Both the position numbers and the translations under genes were made by a program. Below are positions 34,111 through 42,642 of a stretch of 64,000 bases of DNA, one piece after another. The notes under the pieces are model-generated. The model made no database searches and had not been told where the DNA came from. It saw only the letters and a program-made list of their open reading frames with translations. How positions within the stretch are numbered: the stretch's first letter is position 1; each line of letters opens with the position of its first letter. Location of the stretch: positions 1,302,001 through 1,366,000 of the forward strand of contig NZ_CP021235.1 of the NCBI RefSeq assembly GCF_003585765.1, written 5' to 3'. The stretch is from Pontibacter actiniarum. GTDB taxonomy: Bacteria; Bacteroidota; Bacteroidia; Cytophagales; Hymenobacteraceae.

Positions 34111-35511
34111 TTAGAAAGTGGATACTACCCGTACAGAGTCGCGCTGTAGCTTGCTTGCCAGGTAAGACCTGATGCGGCCCTCATACTCCTTCACCTGCGC
34201 TGTTCTTTGCTTTTGTTCCGCCGCTTTTTTCTTAGCGTTGTTGGCGGTGGCCTCGGCTGTCTCTGGTTTTCGCCAATCGAGCATTACCAGCGTCACGGTG
34301 TCTGGCTTCGCGGGGTTGGTGGTGCTGATCATCTCTCCTACCTGCACTTTCTGGATTTCAGGGAAAAGTAGCTTCAGGTCCTGTGTGGCACTGCTCCTGG
34401 ACAGATGCAGTTGCTGGCGGCGCACACTATCCGACCGCTGCTCCTGCAGCTTTTGCAGCTCCATGGTTTTGAGCATGTCCTGCGTCAGGTTGTGGGTTAT
34501 GTCGTAGGCAATCTGCTGTACCTCCTCCGGCGACACATCCAGCTGAACAAGCCGTACCCGGTACTGTTTCAGGCTGTTTTGGGCCAGCACCTGGTTGTAA
34601 TGCTGCACCAGTTTCTCGTCTACCTGCTTGCCCACGCTGTATATCTTGATGTACTTTAAAGAGTCTGTCTCCTGCATCTCCCACTTTAGCACCTCGTTGT
34701 TGCGGTCTGTGAAGTCTGTGATAACTAGGCTCTCGATTTTCTTTTTCGTTTTAACCCCTACGTACACGTTGTACAGGAAGTAAACACTTGGCAGCACCAC
34801 TATAAATAACATGATTCCCATGATCTGGGCAACGCGCTTCTGCTTGGCCTGGTCTACATAGGATTTGGTGTGGAAGTGCAGGTACTTCACGATCATGTAG
34901 GTGGAGAGGCTGATAAAGACGGCGTTGATAAAGAAGAGGTAAAAGCCCCCGAAGAAATAATCAATGCGGCCTACGGCAAGCCCAAAGCCAGCCGTGCAGA
35001 GCGGCGGCATCAAGGCGGTGGCAATGGCTACACCCGGAATAGCATTGGACCTATCGGAGCGCGAAATTGAGATGATACCGGCTATCCCCCCGAAAATAGC
35101 CACCATCACATCCAGTAAAGTAGGTTGCGTGCGGGCCAGTAGCTCGTTTGTAGGTTCGCCGAGCGGTGTTATGCTAAAGTATAACGTGCTCACCAAAAGA
35201 CCCGCAGCAGCTGCCAAAGCCAGGTTCTTGATGGAGGCAATAAGCATTTCGCGGTCGTTGATGCCCACCGAGAGGCCCACGCCAAGTATAGGCGACATGA
35301 GCGGCGAAATTAACATGGCACCGATAATGACTGCCCCGGAACTGGTGTCGAGGCCAATGGAGGCCAGCATGGCAGAGCAGATCAGCATCCAGGTGTTGTT
35401 GCCACGGATCGGTATTTTGTCGTTAATCTCCCGGATGGTGCCGGGCTCGTCTGTCTCGTGCTGGATGTTGAGAATATGCCCCAGCGATTTTTTAAGGGCT
35501 TGGAAAAACAT
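34111..35511 (-). CDS. DUF389 multi-pass membrane protein
   Basis: A 466-residue protein. The N-terminal half (about 35-240) holds the DUF389 membrane domain with repeated small-residue helices (SGAVIIGAMLISPLMSPILGVG and GGIAGIISISRSDRSNAIPGVAIATALMPPLC). The C-terminal half (about 260-466) is a soluble, charged region with coiled-coil propensity near 350-440. The family is of unknown function, although its conserved SGAxxxGAMLxSPLMxP and ALMPPL motifs look like a transport core. It lies in a run of minus-strand envelope genes (DUF2254, DUF389, channel). Confidence 0.8.
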   Translation of the reverse strand: MFFQALKKSLGHILNIQHETDEPGTIREINDKIPIRGNNTWMLICSAMLASIGLDTSSGAVIIGAMLISPLMSPILGVGLSVGINDREMLIASIKNLALAAAAGLLVSTLYFSITPLGEPTNELLARTQPTLLDVMVAIFGGIAGIISISRSDRSNAIPGVAIATALMPPLCTAGFGLAVGRIDYFFGGFYLFFINAVFISLSTYMIVKYLHFHTKSYVDQAKQKRVAQIMGIMLFIVVLPSVYFLYNVYVGVKTKKKIESLVITDFTDRNNEVLKWEMQETDSLKYIKIYSVGKQVDEKLVQHYNQVLAQNSLKQYRVRLVQLDVSPEEVQQIAYDITHNLTQDMLKTMELQKLQEQRSDSVRRQQLHLSRSSATQDLKLLFPEIQKVQVGEMISTTNPAKPDTVTLVMLDWRKPETAEATANNAKKKAAEQKQRTAQVKEYEGRIRSYLASKLQRDSVRVVSTF

Positions 35512-35551
35512 AACTGAAATAGTAAGCTGGCTGCAAAACTAAATAATTTTC

Positions 35552-36904
35552 TCAGACGCAGCTAGTTTCCCGCTTCAGCAGCGGCAAAGGTTTATCCAGT
35601 ACCTGCATGTTGTTCAGCTGCCGCAGCAGGCTGTTTATTTTTTCGCGGTCACCAGGGTTCTCGGTGTTCTCATCCGCGTCATGTATGAGTAAAATGGCCT
35701 CCCCGTACAGCACCGGCTTTAGCTCTGGGTGCGGGCCCACCTTATGCAGCAGGCTTTGCAGCAGCTGCAGCAGCCGTAGCACGATGATTACGCTGCCCTT
35801 GCCGTACAGCCGGATGGGGCTAAGCGACACTGCGTAGAGGTCTCCGAAGGTTTCGTGCTTAAAGTGGATGCGCCCTGCGTTGTCTTTGTCGTAGAGCACT
35901 TTCTCATCGGTCAGATCCATTCTCAATGCGAAGAGGGCGGTGAGGTAGTCGATGGCCTTGATGGCTGTGCCCGGGTCGTTGATTCCCGGGCTCAAGGCTT
36001 TTACGGCACTCTCGGTGATGTGCTTAAAGCCGAAGATGTAGTTTACATCCGGCCGCTCTTCGCGGTAAAAGTTAACGTGCCCGAAGAGGCGGCTGGTAAA
36101 CTCCTTCATGTCAGGCAGCCTCTTGTTGACCCTCGCAAAGGGCACTCCCTCTACCAGAAAACTGCCGAGCGGCTCGAAAAAGTCCAACACCACCTCATAC
36201 TCCCGCAAAAGGCCCATCACCGCGCCTGTGTCCAGGCTTTGCAGGTAGCCGGTGGTGGGGCTCTCCAGTGTTTGCCACTCCGCTTGCTGGTTAAAGACGT
36301 TCGGAATTGCCGTTCCCCTGTCCCTGTCGATTTCCCCCTCCAGGCTTCTCTTGGTGACGTAGAAGATGTTTTCGAGGATGCTTTCGATTTGGATGGACTG
36401 CGACACCGCGTGAATGAAGTACACAAAAAAGCCCAGGCAGATAATGGCAAAGCACATGGCCAGGAAAATGGTAAAGCCCGGCAGCGGCACGCTGTAGTAA
36501 TCGGACCTCACGTTCACCATCACCACCAGCGTGTAAACCAGGGTGCCCAGATACAGGCCCAGCACACTTTGGTTCGACTTGTGGGAGATCAGGCCCGGGA
36601 TAACGCGAGGCGTAAAGTTCGCGCTGGCCTGGTTGAGCACCAGCATCACCATGGTAAAGCTAAACACTGTCAGCGAGATAATGCCACCGGCTATTGTGCT
36701 GAGAATCAGGCGGGCCGTTTCTCCGTTACTGATGATCAGGAGCGGCAGGTTATCCTTCAGGCTCTTGCTCAGGCCCTGCGTCTCGAGGTAGAGCATCAGC
36801 AGCGCCAGCGCGAAAAAGCACACGGAGATAAGGGTCGGGTAAAAGCCAATACTGGTGGTGATGTACTGGTACAGAAACTTCAGGTGGCTGATTAGTCTTT
36901 TCAT
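35552..36904 (-). CDS. DUF2254 membrane protein
   Basis: A 450-residue protein starting at the ATG for MKRLISHLKFLY; ten residues upstream (to 36934) look like non-coding leader. Four hydrophobic helices (about 15-40, 60-85, 115-135, 145-165) occupy the N-terminal third. The rest is a soluble domain with the DUF2254 signature ALSPGINDPGTAIKAIDYL near 320. The function is unknown, although the family has a channel-like architecture. DUF389 follows after 40 bp. Downstream context (K+ channel) suggests an ion-handling group, which is only an inference. Confidence 0.78.
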   Translation of the reverse strand: MKRLISHLKFLYQYITTSIGFYPTLISVCFFALALLMLYLETQGLSKSLKDNLPLLIISNGETARLILSTIAGGIISLTVFSFTMVMLVLNQASANFTPRVIPGLISHKSNQSVLGLYLGTLVYTLVVMVNVRSDYYSVPLPGFTIFLAMCFAIICLGFFVYFIHAVSQSIQIESILENIFYVTKRSLEGEIDRDRGTAIPNVFNQQAEWQTLESPTTGYLQSLDTGAVMGLLREYEVVLDFFEPLGSFLVEGVPFARVNKRLPDMKEFTSRLFGHVNFYREERPDVNYIFGFKHITESAVKALSPGINDPGTAIKAIDYLTALFALRMDLTDEKVLYDKDNAGRIHFKHETFGDLYAVSLSPIRLYGKGSVIIVLRLLQLLQSLLHKVGPHPELKPVLYGEAILLIHDADENTENPGDREKINSLLRQLNNMQVLDKPLPLLKRETSCV

Positions 36905-37095
36905 AGTATGGGCCGAGGCTGCTGCTGCGGGCACAGCGCCTCTCTGTTGCTCATACTTATACTTTCCGGTGCAGGTTTAGCAAAGCAAGCGTAGTGCATG
37001 CAGTTGTGGCTGGCTTTCAGGTGGATGCGTTGCGTTGTAGAGGCAGGGTGTTGCCGTGAGAGCAGGCGGGCTGGGTGAGAGACCTTCTAGCAAAA

Positions 37096-37130
37096 AAGCA
37101 CAGCGCAGGCTTTAGGCCTGCGCTGCGCTT
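37096..37130 (-). terminator. Terminator downstream of the universal stress protein gene
   Basis: Arms 37096-37110 and 37116-37130 pair at 14 of 15 positions with a 5-nt loop. On the minus strand the stem is followed by TTTTTTG. Confidence 0.8.
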
Positions 37131-37193
37131 TATACTTCACAAACAGCCTTTCAACATGTGTGCAGGCTTTGGGCGGGAATCATTTTTTGGGAG

Positions 37194-38114
37194 TTAGGCG
37201 GTTTTAATGCCTGCCAGGGCTGCTTTGGGCTTGTGGTGGTGCTGCAGCTTGCTGGCACAGTTTGTACAGCAGCCGGAGCACGGCTTTTGCTTCAGCTGCC
37301 GGAAGGTGACCAGCGGAACCCGCGTGTGGTAAGCCATCGTCTTGACATAAGCGTTGCTGAACAGGCGCTGCATCAGGTGGTTGTCCTGCGTGGCCAGTAT
37401 AAGCATATCGGTGTTTTGCTGTTCGGCAAAGTCGCTGATGCCTTCCAGCATGTCTTCTTCCTCCAGGAGCTTAAACTTTACCTCTTTGCCTTTTAAGAGC
37501 TTCTCCACCTCCCGCATAGCCGCCTTCAGGCTGCACAGCTGCGCGCGCTCTGCCGGGCTGTAAACCTGCACCAGGGTTAGTCTGGCTCCTGCCTGCTCCG
37601 CAAAGCTTTGGATGCGCCGCAGCACGAGCGGGTCGCGGTCGGTAAAGTCGGTGGCGAACACCAGGTTCCGGGGCTTTTGGTAGGAGCTTTGCTGTGGCAC
37701 AACCATTACCGGCACCTCCAGCTGCTCCATAACGGCAGCGGCGTGGTCGCTGCCAACACACTGCTCGGCAGGCAGCGGGCATGCCTCCATCAGCACCAGG
37801 TCCACGGCATAATCCTGTGTTACCTTCTTGATGTTCTCGCGCAGCGAAAGGGGGCGCACCACGCAATCGAAATGCACAAATCCAGCTCCGGGCTTCTGCT
37901 GCTTTCCCAGTGCCCGCTCCCCAAAGGCACGCAGCGACTGTATGATGCGGCTCTTTTGCGTATAGGTAACCTCTGCCTGCCCGGTGCAGTGCAGGAGTAG
38001 CAACTCCGCTCCCACGGCTTTGGCAAAAGATCCGGCATAGCTTAAGAGCGCCTCACTTAACTGGTCTAACTTTACTGGTACCAGCACCCGCTTCACATAT
38101 ACTGCCTCGTTCAT
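37194..38114 (-). CDS. Universal stress protein (tandem Usp) with Cys/His-rich tail
   Basis: A 306-residue cytosolic protein with two Usp domains (about 1-140 and 147-270). Each starts with a conserved beta strand (RVLVPVKLDQLSEALL and LVFATDFTDRDPLV). The C-terminus departs from the family: C279, C282, C283 and C286 in CSGCCTNC, then H292-H294. That looks like a metal- or redox-binding tag. A single FNR-like palindrome sits at 38164-38175, 50 bp upstream of the start, matching those of the neighbouring oxidase genes. A role in micro-oxic or copper/haem stress is an inference. Confidence 0.8.
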   Translation of the reverse strand: MNEAVYVKRVLVPVKLDQLSEALLSYAGSFAKAVGAELLLLHCTGQAEVTYTQKSRIIQSLRAFGERALGKQQKPGAGFVHFDCVVRPLSLRENIKKVTQDYAVDLVLMEACPLPAEQCVGSDHAAAVMEQLEVPVMVVPQQSSYQKPRNLVFATDFTDRDPLVLRRIQSFAEQAGARLTLVQVYSPAERAQLCSLKAAMREVEKLLKGKEVKFKLLEEEDMLEGISDFAEQQNTDMLILATQDNHLMQRLFSNAYVKTMAYHTRVPLVTFRQLKQKPCSGCCTNCASKLQHHHKPKAALAGIKTA

Positions 38115-38163
38115 AGTCTTATCTTTTCAGTCGTAAGATGTTTCCTTTCATTCACTCAAAAAA

Positions 38164-38175
38164 TGACCAAAGTCA
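38164..38175 (-). promoter_or_regulatory. FNR/CRP-like palindrome upstream of the universal stress protein gene
   Basis: TGACCAAAGTCA, a perfect TGAC-N4-GTCA, 50 bp from the start codon. Unlike the other sites in the oxidase locus it has no tandem partner 22 bp away, and its promoter box at 33 bp is poor, so this is the weakest member of the set. Confidence 0.55.
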
Positions 38176-38202
38176 CTTTCCCCTGATTTTATGCCAATCC
38201 CT

Positions 38203-38919
38203 CTACTTCGGTTTTGTGCAGCAGGTAATTTCTGTCGTGTGGTGTGCCGTGTGCGCTATCTTCGGGCTCACGTACGGGATGCCGAGGTTCAGGCCGCGCA
38301 TAATGAACAGTACGGCCAACGCCATACCTACATAAGGCACTGCCCGGTTAAACGAGCGGCGCAGCTTCAGGCTGATAAACTTACCGGAAAGGGACACCAG
38401 GAACATGAGCGGAAAAGTGCCCAGCCCGAAGAGCAGCATGTAAAGCATAGCCCCCGGCACGCCCGGCGCACTGATGGCCCCGGCCAGTGCAATGTAAACA
38501 AAACCGCAGGGCAGCAGCCCGTTCAACAGGCCCACCATAAACAGGGCGCCCAGGTTGTTTTGGCCGAAGAAGTAGCCCAGCTTCTGGCGCACCCAGAGCA
38601 TCAGCTTGTCAGTGCCTAACATGTTGCTGGCTTTGCCCTTGAGGGCAGCGGGTAAAACCAACAGTAGAAGTATAAGGAGGCCCGAAACAACGGAAACCAC
38701 CTGCTGCAGTCCCGCCATTTGTAACGTGGCCCCGAAGGCACCTGCCAGTGCGCCTAACAAAGTATAGGTAGCCAAGCGCCCCCCATTGTACAGGAGGCGA
38801 CCCGCGTAGTAACGCCAGCCGCTGCTCCCGCCAAATGGTAAGGCCATGGCAATCGGGCCGCACATCCCGACGCAATGGAAACTGCCTAAAAGTCCGAATA
38901 GAAAACCTGCCCAGATCAT
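38203..38919 (-). CDS. SafE/TauE-like (DsbD_2) membrane protein of the cbb3 locus
   Basis: A 238-residue inner-membrane protein with six helices. It opens with the conserved HCVGMCGP motif (H15, C16, C20), typical of the copper-handling 'sulfite exporter TauE/SafE' proteins encoded beside cbb3 oxidases. The tail carries two cysteines (ITCCTK). The motif plus the position 7 bp after fixH suggests help in copper delivery or maturation of the CcoN CuB site. It may instead export an unrelated anion; the name alone is not evidence of sulfite transport. Confidence 0.78.
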   Translation of the reverse strand: MIWAGFLFGLLGSFHCVGMCGPIAMALPFGGSSGWRYYAGRLLYNGGRLATYTLLGALAGAFGATLQMAGLQQVVSVVSGLLILLLLVLPAALKGKASNMLGTDKLMLWVRQKLGYFFGQNNLGALFMVGLLNGLLPCGFVYIALAGAISAPGVPGAMLYMLLFGLGTFPLMFLVSLSGKFISLKLRRSFNRAVPYVGMALAVLFIMRGLNLGIPYVSPKIAHTAHHTTEITCCTKPK

Positions 38920-38926
38920 GGCTTTC

Positions 38927-39391
38927 TTATTTTATGCTGATTGCTTTCTCTGCAAAATACACTTCGTTGCCTGCGCTGAAGTTTACGCGCACCTTCCAAA
39001 GGCCCTGCTGCAGCGTGTCTGTCTCCAGCAGCTGGCTTTGGTCACGGCCCAGTTGCAGCGGCACTTCAAAGTCAAGCCCTTCGTCTGACGGGCGAAAGAA
39101 GCTGACGGCACCGCGCACAGCCTGCCCCTGAAATCCTTCCGGCAGCTGCAATAGTATGTGCTGGTCCTCCGCTTTATAGGTGATCGCCACCTCGCCTACA
39201 GCCACAGTGCGCCCCACGGTGTTGATGTGGTCCTGGTAAGCGATTTCCTGCTCATAGTAGTTCTTGCTGACCAGGTCTACGTCCTGGCGCATGGCTTTTG
39301 TCACGAAAAAGATAATGTAGCCGGCAAACAGTACGATTGCTGCGATGATGCCGTAAGGCCAAAGTGTTGTGGTTTTATGTTCAGTTGTCAT
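38927..39391 (-). CDS. ccoH: FixH/CcoH-family oxidase assembly protein
   Basis: A 154-residue single-pass protein: N-terminal helix at about 10-31, then a periplasmic beta-rich domain with the DVDLVSKNYYEQEIAYQ segment that marks FixH. FixH/CcoH proteins are needed for stable cbb3 oxidase assembly. It sits 76 bp downstream of ccoG and 7 bp upstream of the SafE-like gene, so the three are probably one transcript. The family is poorly conserved outside this segment. Confidence 0.85.
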   Translation of the reverse strand: MTTEHKTTTLWPYGIIAAIVLFAGYIIFFVTKAMRQDVDLVSKNYYEQEIAYQDHINTVGRTVAVGEVAITYKAEDQHILLQLPEGFQGQAVRGAVSFFRPSDEGLDFEVPLQLGRDQSQLLETDTLQQGLWKVRVNFSAGNEVYFAEKAISIK

Positions 39392-39467
39392 GATATTCTT
39401 CTTTATGATTTTTTTGTGTCGCCCTTCTAAAGCAAAAAGGCATTACTCCTGCTTTAGGTAAAGAGGG

Positions 39468-40880
39468 CTAGTGTGCAGGTGCTAAGAACTTTGTGTCCTG
39501 CACGGTGATGAGCTCGTCGTTGTAGAATAAGCCTACCTCAATCTCCGAATTCATTCCCTGAAGCTCCTCCAGCGGTATCTCTGTAAAGAACACGCCTTCC
39601 ACTATGCCCTGCGCCGGCAGCACCAGTTGCTCTCCTCCTATCACCTGTATCGTTCCCTGCTTGTCCAGCAGCTTGAGGGTTAGAGGCATCTCGTGGTTGG
39701 TCTTGTTGATCACGGAGATATTGTAGAGGTTCTTGATGTGCCCCTGCTCCGTTTTCTGGTACAGCTGGCCCGGGGTGCGAAGGATGGTTGCCTGAGCCTC
39801 ATCGCGGGTGAGCAGCAGTGTGCTTAGCGCCGTGAGCAGCACTGCCAGCACGGCGGTGTAGCCAATCACGCGGGGCGTGAAGAACTTCCACTTCTTGCCT
39901 TCGGCTATACCCTCCTCAGATTCGTAGCGAATAAGACCCTCCGGCTTCTCAATCATGCGCATGATGTCGTTGCAGGCGTCGATGCAGGCGGTGCAGTTAA
40001 TACACTCCAGCTGCTGTGCCCCGTTGCGAATGTCGATCCCGGTCGGGCAAACGTGCACACACTGCTTGCAGTCAATGCAGTCGCCCTCGGTGCGCTCCTG
40101 GTTTTTGCGCAGCTTGCCGCGCGGCTCGCCCCGGCCGTAGTCGTAGGCTACCACCACCGTCTTCTTGTCGAGCATCACTCCTTGCAACCTGCCGTACGGG
40201 CAGGCGATGGTGCAGACCTGCTCCCTGAACCAGGCGAACACGCCGTAAAACAGGCCGGTGAACACCACAATGGCACCCAGGCCGCCCAAGTGGTTAAAGG
40301 GGTTGTCCGTTGCGATTTCCCGCAGGGCATCTATACCAATAACATAGGCCAGAAAGGTGTTGGCGATGAGAAAGGAAATGGCGAGAAAGATTGCCGTTTT
40401 AGAGCCTTTCTTCAGGATTTTCTCTGCATTCCAGGGCATCTTGTCCAGTGCCTTCTGCTTGGTGTAGTCTCCCTCTATGGCGTACTCGATTCTTCGGAAA
40501 ACCATTTCCAGGAAGATGGTCTGGGGACAAACCCAACCACAGAAAACACGGCCATAGACAACCGTAAAGAGAATAATGAAGAGGGTCATGGCCAGAAAGG
40601 CCAGCACCAGCAGAAAGAAGTCCTGCGGCCAGAACAGCACGCCGAATATCACGAACTTGCGCTCCACGATGTTAAGCATGAGCAGCGGCAAGCCGTTTAT
40701 CTTGATGAATGGGCCGGCGAAAAGGAGCGCCAGCAGACCGTAGCTTACGTATTTACGGTAGTTGTAGAGTTTGCCTTGCGGCTTTTTGGGGTAAACCCAG
40801 ACTCTTTTGCCCTCCGCGTCTACTGTAGACAGGTGATCCCGAAACTCTTCGGTGGGCTTTTGTTTAGTTGTTGTTGGCAT
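39468..40880 (-). CDS. ccoG: cbb3 oxidase accessory protein CcoG (FixG/RdxA)
   Basis: A 470-residue membrane ferredoxin that helps reduce copper for cbb3 assembly. The N-terminal membrane part includes four helices and the VFCGWVCPQTIFLE motif. Two ferredoxin clusters follow: CIDCKQCVHVCP and CINCTACIDACN. The C-terminal domain (about 370-470) is an Ig-like FixG extension. Its upstream region carries the paired FNR-like sites and -7 box described separately. It is preceded by a terminator after ccoP, so it has its own promoter and leads the ccoG-ccoH-safE set. Confidence 0.93.
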   Translation of the reverse strand: MPTTTKQKPTEEFRDHLSTVDAEGKRVWVYPKKPQGKLYNYRKYVSYGLLALLFAGPFIKINGLPLLMLNIVERKFVIFGVLFWPQDFFLLVLAFLAMTLFIILFTVVYGRVFCGWVCPQTIFLEMVFRRIEYAIEGDYTKQKALDKMPWNAEKILKKGSKTAIFLAISFLIANTFLAYVIGIDALREIATDNPFNHLGGLGAIVVFTGLFYGVFAWFREQVCTIACPYGRLQGVMLDKKTVVVAYDYGRGEPRGKLRKNQERTEGDCIDCKQCVHVCPTGIDIRNGAQQLECINCTACIDACNDIMRMIEKPEGLIRYESEEGIAEGKKWKFFTPRVIGYTAVLAVLLTALSTLLLTRDEAQATILRTPGQLYQKTEQGHIKNLYNISVINKTNHEMPLTLKLLDKQGTIQVIGGEQLVLPAQGIVEGVFFTEIPLEELQGMNSEIEVGLFYNDELITVQDTKFLAPAH

Positions 40881-40964
40881 GGCAGTTTAATTTGTGCGGA
40901 TATTAATCCTGCCTGTTGGTTAAAATGGAAAAAAGAACTTAGCAGATAGAAAAATCTACTATGA

Positions 40965-41029
40965 CAAAAGTCCACAATTACCACATGCCAAAAGATGACC
41001 TAGGTCACTCACGCCAGTGATTATCGTCA
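40965..41029 (-). promoter_or_regulatory. ccoG promoter with tandem FNR-like sites (22/33 geometry)
   Basis: Plus-strand coordinates: proximal palindrome TGACCTAGGTCA 40996-41007, distal TGATTATCGTCA 41018-41029, centres 22 bp apart. On the minus strand GACTTTTG (40965-40972) differs from TAnnTTTG at one base, and its centre is exactly 33 bp from that of the proximal site. The start codon is about 85 bp further on. The same numbers recur at ccoN and ccoI. Confidence 0.7.
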
Positions 41030-41085
41030 CTAACGGTGGCTTCCTGTACTTCTAAGCGGTTTCGTAGCCGAAAACCTTACTGAAA

Positions 41086-41121
41086 CAAAAAGCTGCAGAC
41101 ACCGGGGTGCCTGCAGCTTTC
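41086..41121 (-). terminator. Terminator after ccoP
   Basis: An AAAGCTGCAG / CTGCAGCTTT stem with a loop of about a dozen bases, followed on the minus strand by TTGTTTCAG. It separates the ccoNQP transcript from the ccoG promoter. Confidence 0.7.
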
Positions 41122-41140
41122 AACTTGCTGTTGGATCTGC

Positions 41141-42343
41141 TTACTGCTTTTCGCCTTGCGGCTCTTTGGCGTTGGCCGGGTTAGTGCCTTGCAGAGACAG
41201 AATATAGCTGGAAACCTCCAGGATCTGATCTTTGGAAAGCTTGCCCTGCCATGGCACCATGCCTTTGGCCGGTACACCGAACTTCACCGTTTTAAAGATG
41301 TCGTTCACGTTGCCGCCGTGCAGCCAGTACTCATCCGTCAGGTTTGGCCCTACGGTACCCTGTGCTTCCTGGCCGTGGCAGGCAGCGCAGTTGGTCAGGA
41401 ACGTAGATTTACCGGACTCCAGCGCAGCAGCGTCTGTCAGCACCTCAAAGTTGGTAACCGCGTTCGGGTCGTTATCGGCGCTGGCGGCAAACAGGGCTGC
41501 CTGTTGCATCTCCAGCTCATACTCCTGCTCCTGCAACAAGCCGCTGTTAAACACGTGGAAGTGCAGCATATAGCCTATGGCAAATACGATGGACACGTAG
41601 AACATGTACTTCCACCAAGGCGGCAGGTCGTTGTCGTACTCCTGGATCCCGTCGAAGTCGTGGTTGGAGTGGATTTCGTCTTTTGCCTTGCCAGTTACCA
41701 CGGTGGCATCCCCACGCATCAGGAACAGAACGCGCCCGGCAAAGGAGCTGCGGAAGTCCTCGTCGTAAATCGAGTCGCCCAGCATCGGTATAAACAGGCG
41801 GATCAGCATGATCAGCGTGGCGATAATCAGCAGCACAATAATGCCGGACAGGGCAATCGTGATGTGCACCAGCGGAGGCAGCTCCATAAAAGACACCTCT
41901 TTGGGGGCAGCCGCGGCTTCTGCCTCGGTGCCGCTGTCAGCGGCAGGCGTGGCTGCGGCAGCCGCTGGCTTCTCACTCTCCTCCTTCACATAGGCAATTA
42001 CGTTGTCTATGTCGCTGTCGGACAGCTGGCCGCCGAAGCTGGCCATCTGTACTTTGCCGTACTTCTCGAATACCTCCTTGGCTGTCGGGTCGCCGGATTG
42101 GATCATCTCCGTAGAGTTCTTCACGAACTTCTTTATCCAGGCTTCGTCGCGGCGTTTGTGCACGTCTTTCAGCGCAGGGCCCACCACGTCTGTTTCTATG
42201 CTGTGGCAGGCGGAGCAGTTGGCGTCAAATATCTTCTTTCCTTCTACTGCATCCTGGGCCTGCACAGCGGTGGTGCCCAGCAGCAGCAGGCCGGCCGCCA
42301 GGGCAAGGCTGCCTTTTTTGATCTTTACAGTGTTCCAGCTCAT
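41141..42343 (-). CDS. ccoP: cbb3 oxidase subunit III, di-haem cytochrome with extra N-terminal cytochrome domain
   Basis: A 400-residue cytochrome c subunit. A signal peptide (1-30) leads to a first haem site C43-S-A-C46-H47. An Ala/Glu-rich linker (about 125-150) follows, then a membrane helix with the CcoP N-terminal domain (about 155-270, DGIQEYDNDLPPWWKYMF). A second haem site CAACH lies near 320 and its axial methionine in VPAKGMVPWQG. The first cytochrome plus signal peptide is additional to the standard CcoP core. It overlaps ccoQ by 4 bp (ATGA), so the two are translationally coupled. Confidence 0.9.
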   Translation of the reverse strand: MSWNTVKIKKGSLALAAGLLLLGTTAVQAQDAVEGKKIFDANCSACHSIETDVVGPALKDVHKRRDEAWIKKFVKNSTEMIQSGDPTAKEVFEKYGKVQMASFGGQLSDSDIDNVIAYVKEESEKPAAAAATPAADSGTEAEAAAAPKEVSFMELPPLVHITIALSGIIVLLIIATLIMLIRLFIPMLGDSIYDEDFRSSFAGRVLFLMRGDATVVTGKAKDEIHSNHDFDGIQEYDNDLPPWWKYMFYVSIVFAIGYMLHFHVFNSGLLQEQEYELEMQQAALFAASADNDPNAVTNFEVLTDAAALESGKSTFLTNCAACHGQEAQGTVGPNLTDEYWLHGGNVNDIFKTVKFGVPAKGMVPWQGKLSKDQILEVSSYILSLQGTNPANAKEPQGEKQ

Positions 42344-42534
42344 TGTCTTAGTCCTCCCATGGTAGTGTCTTCATCTTCTTTGCCGCAGGCGATGCTGCTC
42401 ATCATGTCCACATGCTTCTTATCCAGCAGGAATACATACACGAGTAAACCCAGGAAGAAGAGGAAAAAGATGCTGAAGGAGATGATCGGATATATTTCGA
42501 TGCCGTCTATGGCTTGCAAAACATTCTTATACAT
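42340..42534 (-). CDS. ccoQ: cbb3 oxidase small subunit CcoQ-like
   Basis: A 64-residue protein with one strongly hydrophobic helix (about 14-38, IYPIISFSIFFLFFLGLLVY), then a charged tail ending in MGGLRQ. The size, single helix and place between ccoNO and ccoP fit CcoQ, which stabilises the complex. Its stop overlaps the ccoP start (ATGA). Upstream, between it and ccoNO, lies a 96-bp inverted-repeat element. Small subunits of this sort diverge rapidly, so assignment rests on context. Confidence 0.75.
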   Translation of the reverse strand: MYKNVLQAIDGIEIYPIISFSIFFLFFLGLLVYVFLLDKKHVDMMSSIACGKEDEDTTMGGLRQ

Positions 42535-42546
42535 GGCTTTTATATT

Positions 42547-42642
42547 TAGGACACAGGTAGCAAGACACAGGACACAAGACTTTTAGTAAAGAGGTCTTAT
42601 ACAGATTTGGTCTTGTGTCTTGATACTTGCGTCTTGTGTCTA
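42547..42642. repeat. Inverted-repeat element of AAGACACAAG-like units, copy B
   Basis: Left arm 42547-42580 and right arm 42610-42642, imperfectly complementary, each made of two to three AAGACACAAG-like decamers. The right arm includes the ccoNO stop codon. It shares CAAGACACAGGAC and GTCTTGTGTCTA with the element near 28.2 kb. It would be transcribed within the cco operon and could fold into a long stem. Confidence 0.7.

Noticed and set aside
35855-36895. Plus-strand open frame of about 346 codons over DUF2254
   Set aside because: Mirrors the third codon positions of DUF2254; composition is not protein-like and no start context is evident.
40962-40973. TGACAAAAGTCC as a third FNR-like site upstream of ccoG
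   Set aside because: The second half is imperfect and it overlaps the predicted -7 box GACTTTTG, which fits the 33-bp rule better. I treat it as promoter, not operator.
41156-42586. Long open frame (about 476 codons) on the plus strand, opposite ccoP and ccoQ
   Set aside because: It lies antisense to clearly conserved haem-binding genes, has His/Gln/Val-rich non-protein composition and runs through the inverted-repeat element. It is a shadow of high-GC codon use.
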